Counted from the stretch's first letter, positions 36,157 through 44,733 are shown. The stretch is DNA of 64,000 nucleotides from Vibrio sp. SCSIO 43135 (GCF_023716665.1 NZ_CP071859.1:868001-932000); one strand, 5' to 3'. Notes: generated by a model not told the origin, from the sequence alone. Made by a program: numbers and translations.

Positions 36157-37449
36157 CTAGATGTCAGATGAACATGGCCCGATAAAATGGACGCTGACAT
36201 TGTAGCGACTGGCTTCTTCAGAGTGAGTGAACTGCCAGCCATTGTTTGCACAAATGCGCTCGATCAATAGTAAACCAATACCGAATGAGGGCTCTGGTGA
36301 AGTTGAGCTTTGATGTTCGGTAGAATTACTGACCGATATTTTATCGCTCGATACAATGATGTGGATATTGCCTTGAGATGAATGTTGGAAAGCATTACGG
36401 ATAAGGTTAGTGATGACTATCTGAACCAAAGTATGGGGTAGGGGCTTGCTTTGCAGCTTCTCTGGGGAATCGATATGGACGGTTAACTCTTTACCTTCTA
36501 TCAAATATTGGTGGTTCGAAACGGTATCTAATAGCAGTGCTTCCATATCAAAAGAGTCTAAATCTAATGGCGTACGCTTCTCTCTACTCATCCAGAGTAG
36601 AGTGTTTATCAGGTTGTGCATGGTTGTGACTGAACGATTGATCCGAGCAATCGCTCTCTGCCCACCTTTACTGAGAGAAGGAGAGAGGCGAGATAGCATT
36701 GCCCCACTAGCTGAAATCGTTGTGACAGGTGTGCGTAACTCATGGCTTGCAGTACGAAGGAAAAACTCTTCCCTCTCTATTGCTGCTTGCTGGTGGCGAA
36801 CGCTGCTGATTAATTGATTGGCAAGGCGCTGCACCTCCGTGTAGCGAAGCTTTTGTAGTGAACCTGTTTCGTTCAAATTCAGATCTTTACTCCATTGAGA
36901 CAACTCTAAAATTGGTTTAGTAATTCGGTATACGAGAATGCGGCTGATTAGAAATATACCCAGCAGTAAGACACCGAGTATTACGAAGGAAGAGTTCAAT
37001 TGGTCAATAGATTCTGGTGGATGTTGCTCTAGTAAATCTGCATAGATCTTTTCATCGTACTGAGAGACCACATACAGGTATTGAGCTTTACTGGACACAT
37101 AGTGCTTAGCCGCATAGAGATAGTGGCCGTATTCATCAGTACTTGGTGATAAATAATTCTCATAGATTTGGTCGTTCGAAAAATTTGCCCAATCAAAAAC
37201 CTTTTGAAACTTGTCTGGTACATCGTCTAGGTGAGTAAACACTTGAAAAGTGTTGGTCTGGGTAACGGCTCCTGTTTCAACAAACTCTGCTTCAGCCTGT
37301 TTTAACTCATAAAGAAAGCCATACTTGGCCGACTCATTGAGCCCGACTTGATAGCTGTGATTGACCATCAAGGCGTAAATAGCGGTTAAAGTGAGTACCA
37401 TTCCGAATAGATATAGATAAACATCCCGCTTGATACTGACTGGTGTCAT
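36157..37449 (-). CDS. Membrane sensor histidine kinase
   Basis: The 430-residue protein has helices at about 11-29 and 154-172 flanking a periplasmic sensor region of about 120 residues. A HAMP-like linker follows, then the phospho-acceptor H236 in FFLRTASHELRTPVTTISAS, the N box IVITNLIRNAFQHSSQG and the G box FGIGLLLIERICANNGW. The sensor part is unlike any I recognise. Its start overlaps the regulator stop by four bases (ATGA), so the pair is translationally coupled. It is the fourth gene of the operon running from 39566 to here. Confidence 0.92.
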   Translation of the reverse strand: MTPVSIKRDVYLYLFGMVLTLTAIYALMVNHSYQVGLNESAKYGFLYELKQAEAEFVETGAVTQTNTFQVFTHLDDVPDKFQKVFDWANFSNDQIYENYLSPSTDEYGHYLYAAKHYVSSKAQYLYVVSQYDEKIYADLLEQHPPESIDQLNSSFVILGVLLLGIFLISRILVYRITKPILELSQWSKDLNLNETGSLQKLRYTEVQRLANQLISSVRHQQAAIEREEFFLRTASHELRTPVTTISASGAMLSRLSPSLSKGGQRAIARINRSVTTMHNLINTLLWMSREKRTPLDLDSFDMEALLLDTVSNHQYLIEGKELTVHIDSPEKLQSKPLPHTLVQIVITNLIRNAFQHSSQGNIHIIVSSDKISVSNSTEHQSSTSPEPSFGIGLLLIERICANNGWQFTHSEEASRYNVSVHFIGPCSSDI

Positions 37450-38123
37450 TGGTTTTCTTCCCTGAATGCAATCCCAACCCCGTGGACGGTTTGGATCAAC
37501 TTGGTGTCAAATGGAGCATCGATAGCTTGGCGAAGCTTAAACAAGTGTACTTTTAGGCTATCTGCATTGGGGACATCTTCTCCCCAGACTGCCTCTTCGA
37601 TTTGAGCTTTGCTGACCACGTTCGGGCTATGTTGCATTAAGCAGACAAGTATTTTCCAGCAGACTGGAGCCAGCCTTATGGTTTGGTTCGCTCGAGAAAC
37701 AAGGTGTTGTTCCAAATCTACACTGACGTCACTGATACTCAACGAAGTAACTGCCCCTTTTCCGCGCCGAGTAAGTGCTAACATACGGACTTTCAGCTCT
37801 TCCATTGCAAATGGCTTAACTAAGTAATCATCAGAACCTACAGAGAATCCAGTGAGCTTATCATCGAGCGTATCTCTTGCGGTGAGCATCAACACAGGAG
37901 TATTTATCCCTTTTTCTCTGAGCTGTTTACAGAAGCGAAACCCATCCATTTTGGGCATGTTAACGTCGGTCAAGATGATATCGTACGGGTGGGACTGTGC
38001 GAGAGTGAGCCCTGCTGAGCCATTGTAAGCAAAATCGAATTCGAACCCATCCAGTTCCATATAATCACTGATGGCTTCGGCGAGATCTTTGTCATCTTCA
38101 ATGAGCAGGGCATTGATTTTCAT
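37446..38123 (-). CDS. OmpR-family response regulator
   Basis: The 225-residue protein has a receiver domain with the acidic pair LLIEDDKDL, phospho-acceptor D53 in IILTDVNMPKMDG, the Thr/Lys switch residues (MLTARDT, DYLVKPFA), and a winged-helix DNA-binding domain from about 125 (VCWKILVCLMQHSPNVVSKA, VHLFKLRQAI). The ATG at 38123 overlaps the hydroxylase stop (ATGA), and the kinase start overlaps its own stop in the same way. It should bind the tandem 11-bp repeats found before the operon and before the small membrane gene. A 14-codon upstream extension is rejected because of the overlap. Confidence 0.94.
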   Translation of the reverse strand: MKINALLIEDDKDLAEAISDYMELDGFEFDFAYNGSAGLTLAQSHPYDIILTDVNMPKMDGFRFCKQLREKGINTPVLMLTARDTLDDKLTGFSVGSDDYLVKPFAMEELKVRMLALTRRGKGAVTSLSISDVSVDLEQHLVSRANQTIRLAPVCWKILVCLMQHSPNVVSKAQIEEAVWGEDVPNADSLKVHLFKLRQAIDAPFDTKLIQTVHGVGIAFREENQ

Positions 38124-39022
38124 CGCTGTTCTTGTTCCTTCATCTGTTTTTGCTGCCAAGCCCAAATAGGGGGCTTAATAAGTAGCTGTAAGCGATACTT
38201 CCAATTAGGCGCGTACCATATCTGTCTTAGTAGCCTGCCATACCCATGAAAGTACACTTTAAGCGGATTAACCGAATTAACGTGAGGGTATATTCCATAT
38301 TTAACCGATTCTTCTTCCTTTGCAAAAGTACCAAACATTCGGTCCCAAATAATCAAGATGCCCGCATAGTTTTTATCGAGGTATTGCTTATTGGTTGCAT
38401 GATGGACTCTATGATGTGACGGTGTGTTGAATATTGCCTCTATGGGTCTAGGCAATTTTTTAACCGTCTCTGTGTGAAGCAGCGTCTGGTAGAGTTGAAC
38501 GAAGGTCTCGCACATCAGAACGACGAAAGGGTTAAAACCAAGTAACACCAATGGGATATGGAAGAAGAATGGGAAGAACCAATCGAGTGGGCCAAATCGG
38601 TACGCCACTGAAATATTAAAGTAAGGTGAGCTGTGGTGTACGGAATGTGTCCCCCATGCAAACCCGTTGCTGTGCAAAAAACGATGCTCCCAGTAATACG
38701 CTAAGTCAGCCAGTACCAAGCAACCCAATATAGTCCAGCCGGTTATCGGCAGTTGAGTAATGCTAAAGTGTTCGTACGCAAAGATAAATGCTCCAACATA
38801 AGCCAAACCAATGACGAATACCGTCGTAAGTAGGAACAACAACGTAACGAAGTTGGTTGCGCTGTCGCCGACCATGTTCCAGCTTAGTTTCTTCTTAATA
38901 GCGTAGCGGACGAGCTCAAACACAAAAACAGCTAGGGCGATAAGTACAAAGTTATCGTCTACCCAAGTTTCGGTAAAAATGATGGTGCTCTCGGTGAACA
39001 CTTGAGACATAAAATCAAACAT
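38120..39022 (-). CDS. Sterol desaturase/fatty acid hydroxylase superfamily membrane protein
   Basis: An integral membrane protein of the di-iron fatty acid hydroxylase superfamily. The histidine ligands are in the expected boxes: WEHRFLHS, GTHSVHHSSPYF and HHRVHHATN near the end, among four or more membrane helices. Members hydroxylate or desaturate lipids, so a membrane lipid is the likely substrate. The ATG at 39022 has GAGG upstream and gives 300 residues; a Met nine codons earlier would overlap the previous gene by 11 bases. It is the second gene of the operon and overlaps the regulator gene by four bases. Confidence 0.88.
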   Translation of the reverse strand: MFDFMSQVFTESTIIFTETWVDDNFVLIALAVFVFELVRYAIKKKLSWNMVGDSATNFVTLLFLLTTVFVIGLAYVGAFIFAYEHFSITQLPITGWTILGCLVLADLAYYWEHRFLHSNGFAWGTHSVHHSSPYFNISVAYRFGPLDWFFPFFFHIPLVLLGFNPFVVLMCETFVQLYQTLLHTETVKKLPRPIEAIFNTPSHHRVHHATNKQYLDKNYAGILIIWDRMFGTFAKEEESVKYGIYPHVNSVNPLKVYFHGYGRLLRQIWYAPNWKYRLQLLIKPPIWAWQQKQMKEQEQR

Positions 39023-39038
39023 GACTGTTTCCTCAAAG

Positions 39039-39566
39039 CTATTGTTCATAGTAGACGCTTACTTCACTGCTGTCCGGTAAGCCGTGCTGATTGAGATAAT
39101 GAACTTCCACCACTGCTGAAATTGGTTGATGGAAGTCGATTTGATGCCAAGCTTGTTCCAACACTGAAGCTGAGTGTTGTCCTTTGGGGAGCAAAACCTG
39201 ACGAGTAGAATCAACGGATAACTGAACAGAAAGTGATTGTTTAGCATCTTGAGCGTAGCCAATGGTGACTTTCGCGTGGGTGAAGCTTTTATCTATTTGC
39301 TGGTATATGACTATCAGTGTATTTACGTCGCTAGGGATAGTGGGGTTGTCGGTATAAAACTGATGCCACAATGCTGGTAGCTCTTGTAAATGAATGGTTT
39401 TACTGACTCCCGTAACAGAGTCTGGTTTTTCGTTATTGAGAGATGAGGTGAGGTTGTTCAAAGCGGTGGCTGGCGCAGTTTCCGCAGTCGCTGGCTGTAG
39501 GGTTACAGCGCTCCATATCACACCAGTAATAAGTATGGTTGTAGTTATTGAGGCAAGTAGTTTCAT
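39039..39566 (-). CDS. Exported protein of unknown function
   Basis: The 175-residue protein has a signal peptide of about 27 residues ending near PATAETA, so it is exported to the periplasm. The mature part has LQELPALWHQFYTDN, VIYQQIDKSFTHAKVTIGY and LLPKGQHSASVLEQAWHQI in that order. That order loosely recalls the GyrI-like effector-binding fold of small-molecule sensors, but this is only an impression and the match is weak. It has GGGAGG before the ATG. As first gene of the hydroxylase-regulator-kinase operon it could be the periplasmic sensing or ligand-carrying partner of the kinase. Confidence 0.7.
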   Translation of the reverse strand: MKLLASITTTILITGVIWSAVTLQPATAETAPATALNNLTSSLNNEKPDSVTGVSKTIHLQELPALWHQFYTDNPTIPSDVNTLIVIYQQIDKSFTHAKVTIGYAQDAKQSLSVQLSVDSTRQVLLPKGQHSASVLEQAWHQIDFHQPISAVVEVHYLNQHGLPDSSEVSVYYEQ

Positions 39567-39622
39567 GCTTCCTCCCTGAACGGTGAGTGATGTTTGTTCA
39601 GGAAAGAGGATAATAGAGTAGG

Positions 39623-39640
39623 GGTTAACAAAAGGTTATC
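39623..39640 (-). promoter_or_regulatory. Tandem operator before the two-component operon
   Basis: GGTTAAC-AAAA-GGTTATC on the plus strand lies 57 bases before the operon's first ATG. Both half-sites are identical to those at 36126-36143 and the 11-bp spacing is the same. Another GTTAAC follows at 39647-39652. A plausible -10, TATTAT, lies on the minus strand seven bases after the operator. Autoregulation by the operon's own OmpR-type regulator is the simplest reading. Confidence 0.7.
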
Positions 39641-39712
39641 AAAGAAGTTAACCCACTAGGCAGTTGAATCAAGGGGTACGGCTGAACTCAGGTAAACCGT
39701 TCAAGTTATCAA

Positions 39713-39964
39713 ATACAAAAAACTCCACGAGCTACTTAGTGGGCTTTTAAATGTGGCGGAGTGCTGGGCTTGCATTCAAGGAGGGATTTGGGCAAATCCC
39801 GTTTAATCCTTTGAAATACGAAAAGGCCCACTAATTTCTTAGCGGGCCTTTCTAAATGTGGCGGAGTGCTGGACTTGCATTCAAGGAGGGATTTGGGCAA
39901 ATCCCGTTTAATCCTTTGAAATACAAAAAAGCCCACTAATTTCTTAGCGGGCTTTTTCTAAATG
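39713..39964 (-). repeat. Tandem repeats carrying copies of the tRNA-Ser 3' end and terminator
   Basis: Downstream of tRNA-Ser two units of 106 and 105 bp (39859-39964 and 39754-39858) are nearly identical, and a third, partial terminator copy lies at about 39713-39748. At each unit boundary the last bases of the tRNA (CTCCGCCA) are repeated, followed by CATTTA, a terminator hairpin and a spacer with the dyad GGGATTTG-CC-CAAATCCC. The two terminator stems differ by a paired change (G-C in one, A-T in the other), so the hairpin has been maintained. This layout resembles the tyrT-linked repeats (Rtt) of E. coli. Confidence 0.85.
39925..39957 (-). terminator. Terminator after tRNA-Ser
   Basis: On the minus strand AAAAAGCCCGCTAA pairs with TTAGTGGGCTTTTTT, followed by a T run; one G-T pair interrupts the stem. 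Copies of it recur in each downstream repeat unit. Confidence 0.88.
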
Positions 39965-40055
39965 TGGCGGAGAGATAGGGATTTGAACCCTAGATACGCT
40001 ATTAACGTATGCCGGTTTTCAAGACCGGTGCTTTCAACCACTCAGCCATCTCTCC
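39965..40055 (-). tRNA. tRNA-Ser (anticodon TGA)
   Basis: The 91-nt minus-strand gene has the acceptor stem GGAGAGA/TCTCTCC, a D-arm, anticodon loop CTTGAAA with anticodon TGA, the long variable arm expected for tRNA-Ser (CATACGTTAATAGCGTA), T-loop GTTCAAATC and an encoded CCA. Confidence 0.97.
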
Positions 40056-40171
40056 GTTGTTGAGGCGCATAATATAGGGCTTGGAAAACCTTGTAAAGTC
40101 CTTAAATGACTGTTTGCTGTTTTTCTATGCGCTTTTCAAAGATAACGCTCTTTTTTCAATCCATTAGATAC

Positions 40172-40200
40172 AAAATAAGCACTCAATGAGTGCTTATTTT
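40172..40200 (-). terminator. Terminator after yejM
   Basis: A perfect 14-bp stem, AAAATAAGCACTCA/TGAGTGCTTATTTT, lies 13 bases past the yejM stop on the minus strand. The A/T flanks give a T run in both directions. Confidence 0.85.
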
Positions 40201-40212
40201 TGGAGTCGGCCG

Positions 40213-42021
40213 CTAGTTAGAGTGGGGGCTCTTTACATAAAAGCGCTGCAGTTCTGTTAAGCCTTGCATCAAGACTGGTAGTTTAGGGTTTTCTTCTTTC
40301 AAGCGGTTGTAGTCTTTATCGTAAAGTTTGAAGTTACCAAACTTATCTATCACAGTTGTACGATCTGCGGTTATAAGTGCAAGCTCTCGAGAGTCGCCGG
40401 CCAAAATCCAGCGGCGTTTGCGTTCACTAAATAGGTTACGACCACTACTAAAGTCAGTTGGATTCGATGAGACGCCCAATAGATCTTGAAGTAGAGTGAC
40501 AGATAAATCTAGGTGACTCGACCTGTGGGTGTAAGTCGCAGCCAACTTACCTGGCCAATGAATAACCATAGGAACTTGAAGCTGGTAACGACTATAGTTG
40601 GAGTTTGAACCCCAGCTATTAGTATTGGTTTCATTGAACTCGGTGCCGTGATTAGAAGTAATGATTACTACGGTGTTATTGTCGAGTTCAAGCGCTTCTA
40701 GTTGCTGATAGAGCTTAGCAAGTTCAGCATCAACTTGTTTGACCGATTCTGCGTAGCTAGCGCGCAAAATATCGTTGGCAGAGCCTTGAGCACTGCTGTA
40801 GTCGCTGAAGTTATCTACCGTGGTGAGCTCAATGTAGCTAAACCAAGGTTTCTTTGCGCCATCATTGACCCATGCACTCCAAGCATCAATTGCCTGACCA
40901 TCGGCCGACTCTTTGCTATCGAATGCAATACCAGTGAACTGCAGGCCACGGAAAATGGTTTCTGCGTAAAGATCATCCGAGAAGTTATCGCCACTGAAGA
41001 GCCCGAATTCATAGCCTTTGTCAGCTAGAGTCGTCATTAACAACGGCAATGTGCCTTGAGATTTAATGCTACCTGCATAACTACTTGGAAGCCCGTAGAA
41101 CAGGCCAAATGTACCAAAGGCATCGTTGCTTGAGCTGTAATGATTGGTGAAGTTCAGGTTCTGTTCGGCATAAGCGTTGGTTGATGGCATTGCCTCAGCA
41201 TTGAGGGCGTCACCGCGCAGATTGTTTACACTAACCATCAAGATATTCAAATTGCCAGCACGGCGATCGAATGTAATTTCTTCTAACGGGTAACGAACTA
41301 AATCGTTGTTGCCTTCGTTTTCTTTCAGGCGCTTCAAGTATTCTTCGCGATCCAGTAAGCCATGCTTTTCCATAAAAGATTTTGCTGTCATAGGGTAAGA
41401 CAGCGGGAAATTCGCTTTCTGGTTCGTTACCGGGTTGTAGAAATACGCGTCCGACCAAACGTAAATTAAGTGGCTGGTAATAAAGCTGACAAAAAATACC
41501 GCAGCAATTGGGCGACCGACGTGTTTGTGAGAAAGTTTACGTTGCTTGCGCCATACCCATTCAGACAACCCCAGTTGAAGCAAAAAGATCAAAGGCAGAA
41601 CAATGAAAAGGTGCTGTAAGTCGGCGCTGAGTGCGCTGTCTTCGGTGCTAAATAGAAGCTCCCACACTACAGGGTTTAAGTGCAGGTTAATCGACTGGTA
41701 AGCTTGGGTATCAACCAGAAGTAGGGTTAGACCAACGGTCGCGAAGCAGACCGATACCAAACGAAATAACTTACGCGACGGTATTAAAAACGTCAGTGGG
41801 AATAAGATAAGTAGATAGAGGGCGAATACAAGGAAGCCAAAGTGGCCAATCCAAGAAACCGCTAGGTAAAATTGACCCAGCAGTGTCTCCGGCCAAGGAG
41901 ACTGGACGATGTATCGCGTTCCGATTAACAGTGCAGCAATAATGTTGAAGAAAGCAAACCAATGCCCCCAACCCACTAAGCGTGATACGCGATCGCCGTA
42001 TGTATTTCCGCTATCTACCAT
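40213..42021 (-). CDS. yejM: YejM/PbgA-family inner-membrane protein
   Basis: YejM (PbgA, LapC) senses lipopolysaccharide in the inner membrane and adjusts LpxC stability in E. coli. The 602-residue protein has five N-terminal membrane helices (about 15-190; WGHWFAFFNIIAALLIGTRY is the DUF3413 start) and a periplasmic sulfatase-fold domain from about 250 with NILMVSVNNLRGDALN, FGLFSGDNF and VVIITSNHGTEFN. The sulfatase fold is typical of the family though it is not thought to be a sulfatase. yejL lies directly upstream, with yejK divergent, as in E. coli. Confidence 0.93.
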   Translation of the reverse strand: MVDSGNTYGDRVSRLVGWGHWFAFFNIIAALLIGTRYIVQSPWPETLLGQFYLAVSWIGHFGFLVFALYLLILFPLTFLIPSRKLFRLVSVCFATVGLTLLLVDTQAYQSINLHLNPVVWELLFSTEDSALSADLQHLFIVLPLIFLLQLGLSEWVWRKQRKLSHKHVGRPIAAVFFVSFITSHLIYVWSDAYFYNPVTNQKANFPLSYPMTAKSFMEKHGLLDREEYLKRLKENEGNNDLVRYPLEEITFDRRAGNLNILMVSVNNLRGDALNAEAMPSTNAYAEQNLNFTNHYSSSNDAFGTFGLFYGLPSSYAGSIKSQGTLPLLMTTLADKGYEFGLFSGDNFSDDLYAETIFRGLQFTGIAFDSKESADGQAIDAWSAWVNDGAKKPWFSYIELTTVDNFSDYSSAQGSANDILRASYAESVKQVDAELAKLYQQLEALELDNNTVVIITSNHGTEFNETNTNSWGSNSNYSRYQLQVPMVIHWPGKLAATYTHRSSHLDLSVTLLQDLLGVSSNPTDFSSGRNLFSERKRRWILAGDSRELALITADRTTVIDKFGNFKLYDKDYNRLKEENPKLPVLMQGLTELQRFYVKSPHSN

Positions 42022-42045
42022 TTATCTTTTTGTAATCCGTTTTTA

Positions 42046-42273
42046 TTAGTGTGTTGTATTGTCTTCAATAGAAGAAATTAACGCTTGAGCAAATTTTTCA
42101 GCAATTGCTTTGCGTTGTGAAGCAGCAACATTTTGATTTAAGACATTGGTTGCGATATTTCCCGCAATCATCAGTGATAGCTCAGGCGTTGCTCCGTGTT
42201 TTTCTAAAATGGCAGCTACTTCTGCAAGGATGTTTTCAACTTGGTCGTCACTGTATTTAGATGTAATCGGCAT
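42046..42273 (-). CDS. yejL: YejL family protein (UPF0352)
   Basis: A 75-residue, all-helical cytoplasmic protein of the UPF0352/DUF1414 family, of unknown function. The start [19 protein letters not shown] and the block [15 protein letters not shown] are characteristic. It lies 24 bases before yejM on the same strand and is divergent from yejK, a conserved arrangement. Confidence 0.93.
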   Translation of the reverse strand: MPITSKYSDDQVENILAEVAAILEKHGATPELSLMIAGNIATNVLNQNVAASQRKAIAEKFAQALISSIEDNTTH

Positions 42274-42358
42274 AAATACTCTATAGATGATAGTAAAAGC
42301 GGCTTATGATAACCTACTATGCCTTACAACTGAAACCTAGAACGACGATAAATTCATT

Positions 42359-43357
42359 ATGAGTCTTCATCTTTCCAATGTCATTTTACATCAGCTGTCT
42401 AAAAACGATCAGGACGAGCTGGTAGTAAATTTCCGTGCTGAATCATTAGCTAATGATGCATCGAGCGAAAATCTTGTGGCAGAGCTGCATCGTGTTTTTA
42501 ATTCCAAAGCTGGAAAAGGCTTTGGAGCTTTTAAGTCTGACAGCGATTTTCAGATCTGGTTGCAAGAATTTCGTAAAAATGAACGATCTTTCAACGACTT
42601 CTCACAAGACAGTGCAAACCGCCTCAAAGAAGAGTTGGCGAAGTACCCATTTGCCGATGAAGGCATTTTGGTGATTGCAGAATACCAAGCGTTAGCAACG
42701 GATTATCTGTTCATTGCTTTGCTGCCATCAAATCAAAGCCTTAAAGTCACCGAAGGGTTGGATATTAGCGCGACTGACTATTTGGATATCAATAAGATGG
42801 ACATCGCAGCTCGTATTGATTTGTCTAGTTACGAGACAGACAAAGAATCTAATCGTTACTTGGCGTACATCAAAGGGCGTGTGGGCCGAAAAGTTGCCGA
42901 TTTCTTCTTGGATTTCTTACAAGCTGAAGTCGGGCTTGACACTAAGCAGCAAAACCAAGTGTTAATGCAGGCCGTGCAAGATTTTTGTAGCGATTCAAAG
43001 CTCGAAAAAGATGAAGCTACCAACTACAAAAAACAAGTTTATGACTACTGCAATGAGCAGATTAAAGCTGGTGAGGAAGTTCAAGTTCAGGAGCTGTCGG
43101 GCGAATTGCCAGCAAGCTCGGACGGCACAAGCTTCTTAGATTACACCAAGGAGCAAGGCTATGAGTTGGAAGAAAGCTTCCCAGCAGATCGCTCAACCAT
43201 GCGTAAGCTAACTAAGTACGTTGGTGCTGGTGGTGGTTTGAACGTGAGTTTCGATAGTTTGCTATTGGGTGAGCGTATTTTTTACGATCCAGAAACGGAT
43301 ACGCTAACGATTAAAGGGACACCGCCTAATTTGCGTGACCAACTTACAAGAAATTAA
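42359..43357 (+). CDS. yejK: Nucleoid-associated protein NdpA/YejK
   Basis: YejK (NdpA) is a conserved nucleoid-associated protein of proteobacteria; its precise function is unsettled. The 332-residue protein begins MSLHLSNVILHQLSKNDQDE, with SKAGKGFGAFKSDSDFQIWL and YIKGRVGRKVADFFLDFLQA, which are family blocks. The C-terminal segment GLNVSFDSLLLGERIFYDPE is also typical. It is divergent from yejL. The next gene starts about 100 bases after its stop. Confidence 0.94.
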   Translation: MSLHLSNVILHQLSKNDQDELVVNFRAESLANDASSENLVAELHRVFNSKAGKGFGAFKSDSDFQIWLQEFRKNERSFNDFSQDSANRLKEELAKYPFADEGILVIAEYQALATDYLFIALLPSNQSLKVTEGLDISATDYLDINKMDIAARIDLSSYETDKESNRYLAYIKGRVGRKVADFFLDFLQAEVGLDTKQQNQVLMQAVQDFCSDSKLEKDEATNYKKQVYDYCNEQIKAGEEVQVQELSGELPASSDGTSFLDYTKEQGYELEESFPADRSTMRKLTKYVGAGGGLNVSFDSLLLGERIFYDPETDTLTIKGTPPNLRDQLTRN

Positions 43358-43458
43358 TCAAATTTGAGAGAGCCATGGCTCTCTCTTTTTGTATTTGTGC
43401 TCAATGGGTCATAACATGTAGAGAGAAGGAAAAAAGGACTTTTCAAAAGGTTAGCGAT

Positions 43459-44733
43459 ATGTCGAAGGAATCGGTTAAGAACAAATACAAGCTCCTGGCA
43501 GTGATTTTCGGCCTGTGGTTGGCTGTGGTAATAGGAACCATCATGATGGTTCGCACCACAATGGCAACGCTGGAAACCATTGAAGAATTAGGTAATGGTG
43601 TCGAGGAGCTTAGAAGTGAGCTGTATTTTGATTCTCCGTTTCGTATTCAGCATGCCGACGACATTTCATTGAAAATTCAACTCATCTACTCGCTGCGCTT
43701 GCAGCTGGAAGCTAACGACAAAGGAAGTTGGTTCCAACCTGATATTAACCAACTGCTCTTCACGACGGACCGATTCTTAGATTTGGTAAGGCAGTTTGTT
43801 GATACTGAAGTTGAAGTGGTCAACTTAGTGAACAGTTTGCAACAAGTGCGTGAGAACTACACTGATCAGCCTGAAGTGAGTGCGCTCTATTACCAACTAA
43901 GCGCAAGAGTGTTCGAAGCTATGTTCAGTGACTCTGCGAACAGCCCTAAGGTGTACCGCTCGCTCGACCAACTTTTCATTACTTCCCAACAGTTACCCAA
44001 TGAAGATAGGGAAAGACTACAGCAATTGCTTGCTCAAACGTCTTCTGTACTGGGTGGTTATGCGAAAGGTAGCTATTTAGTTGAAAAGTTACTCAGTCAC
44101 TCGCTGAACTATCAGGTTTATCAGATGGAAGAGGCGTACCACCACTCCATTTCTCGCAGTGGACTTTTCCTAGTGACATTAAGTGGTTTTACGTTGTTGT
44201 TGGTTGCATTCATCGCTGTTCGCACTGAAGACTCAGAGGCAGAGCAAATCGTAATGCAGGCCGAGCTTGCAACCGTCAGCGAAGTAAAAGAGCCCGTGAA
44301 AGTTACTGTAGAGCAGCCAGCTCCTGAAGTAGTGAAGCCAGTTGAAGTGTTACAGCCTGAACCAAAACCTGAGCCGAAGCCCGTAGAAGCCAATTTGGCG
44401 ACCGTTGATATCGACCACATGTTGAATTCGCTGAACGGAGATACTGAGTCAGTGAAGTTGCTTTTAGAGGTATTCATTCAGGATCATCAAGATGACGCCA
44501 ATCAGCTACCAGACTTACTAGACTCAGATAAAACGTTGGCAATGCGCAAAGCGCACAGCCTGAAAGGCGTTGCGGGTAACTTAGGTGCTATGACTTTACG
44601 CGACATTGCGACTCAGATAGAAGCAGACATCAAGAATGATGTTGACGTGGCGCCAGAGAAACTGCAGCAACTTAAGGAAAACTTGGCGTCGGCGGTTGAG
44701 AGCGCTCAAGTGTATCTTAAAAGTAAGACATAG
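43459..44733 (+). CDS. Membrane-anchored Hpt (histidine phosphotransfer) protein
   Basis: The 424-residue protein has two membrane helices (about 14-33 and 236-255) around a helical periplasmic region of about 200 residues. A Pro/Glu/Lys/Val-rich linker with a repeated PEPKPEPKP follows, and then a C-terminal Hpt domain. The phosphorylatable His sits in RKAHSLKGVAGNLGAMTLRD. There is no kinase or receiver domain, so it must take phosphate from another protein. The ATG at 43459 has AAGG upstream; the 28 codons before it overlap the yejK intergenic region. Partners are not encoded nearby. Confidence 0.88.
   Translation: MSKESVKNKYKLLAVIFGLWLAVVIGTIMMVRTTMATLETIEELGNGVEELRSELYFDSPFRIQHADDISLKIQLIYSLRLQLEANDKGSWFQPDINQLLFTTDRFLDLVRQFVDTEVEVVNLVNSLQQVRENYTDQPEVSALYYQLSARVFEAMFSDSANSPKVYRSLDQLFITSQQLPNEDRERLQQLLAQTSSVLGGYAKGSYLVEKLLSHSLNYQVYQMEEAYHHSISRSGLFLVTLSGFTLLLVAFIAVRTEDSEAEQIVMQAELATVSEVKEPVKVTVEQPAPEVVKPVEVLQPEPKPEPKPVEANLATVDIDHMLNSLNGDTESVKLLLEVFIQDHQDDANQLPDLLDSDKTLAMRKAHSLKGVAGNLGAMTLRDIATQIEADIKNDVDVAPEKLQQLKENLASAVESAQVYLKSKT

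Noticed and set aside
35975..36160. Plus-strand 61-codon frame opposite the small membrane protein
   Set aside because: It has no ribosome site and lies antisense to a frame with an ideal AAGGAG and a credible product.
39736..39936. Minus-strand 66-codon frame with two repeats of the same peptide
   Set aside because: It is produced by the tRNA-Ser tandem repeats, and both its copies of the terminator and tRNA end explain it fully.
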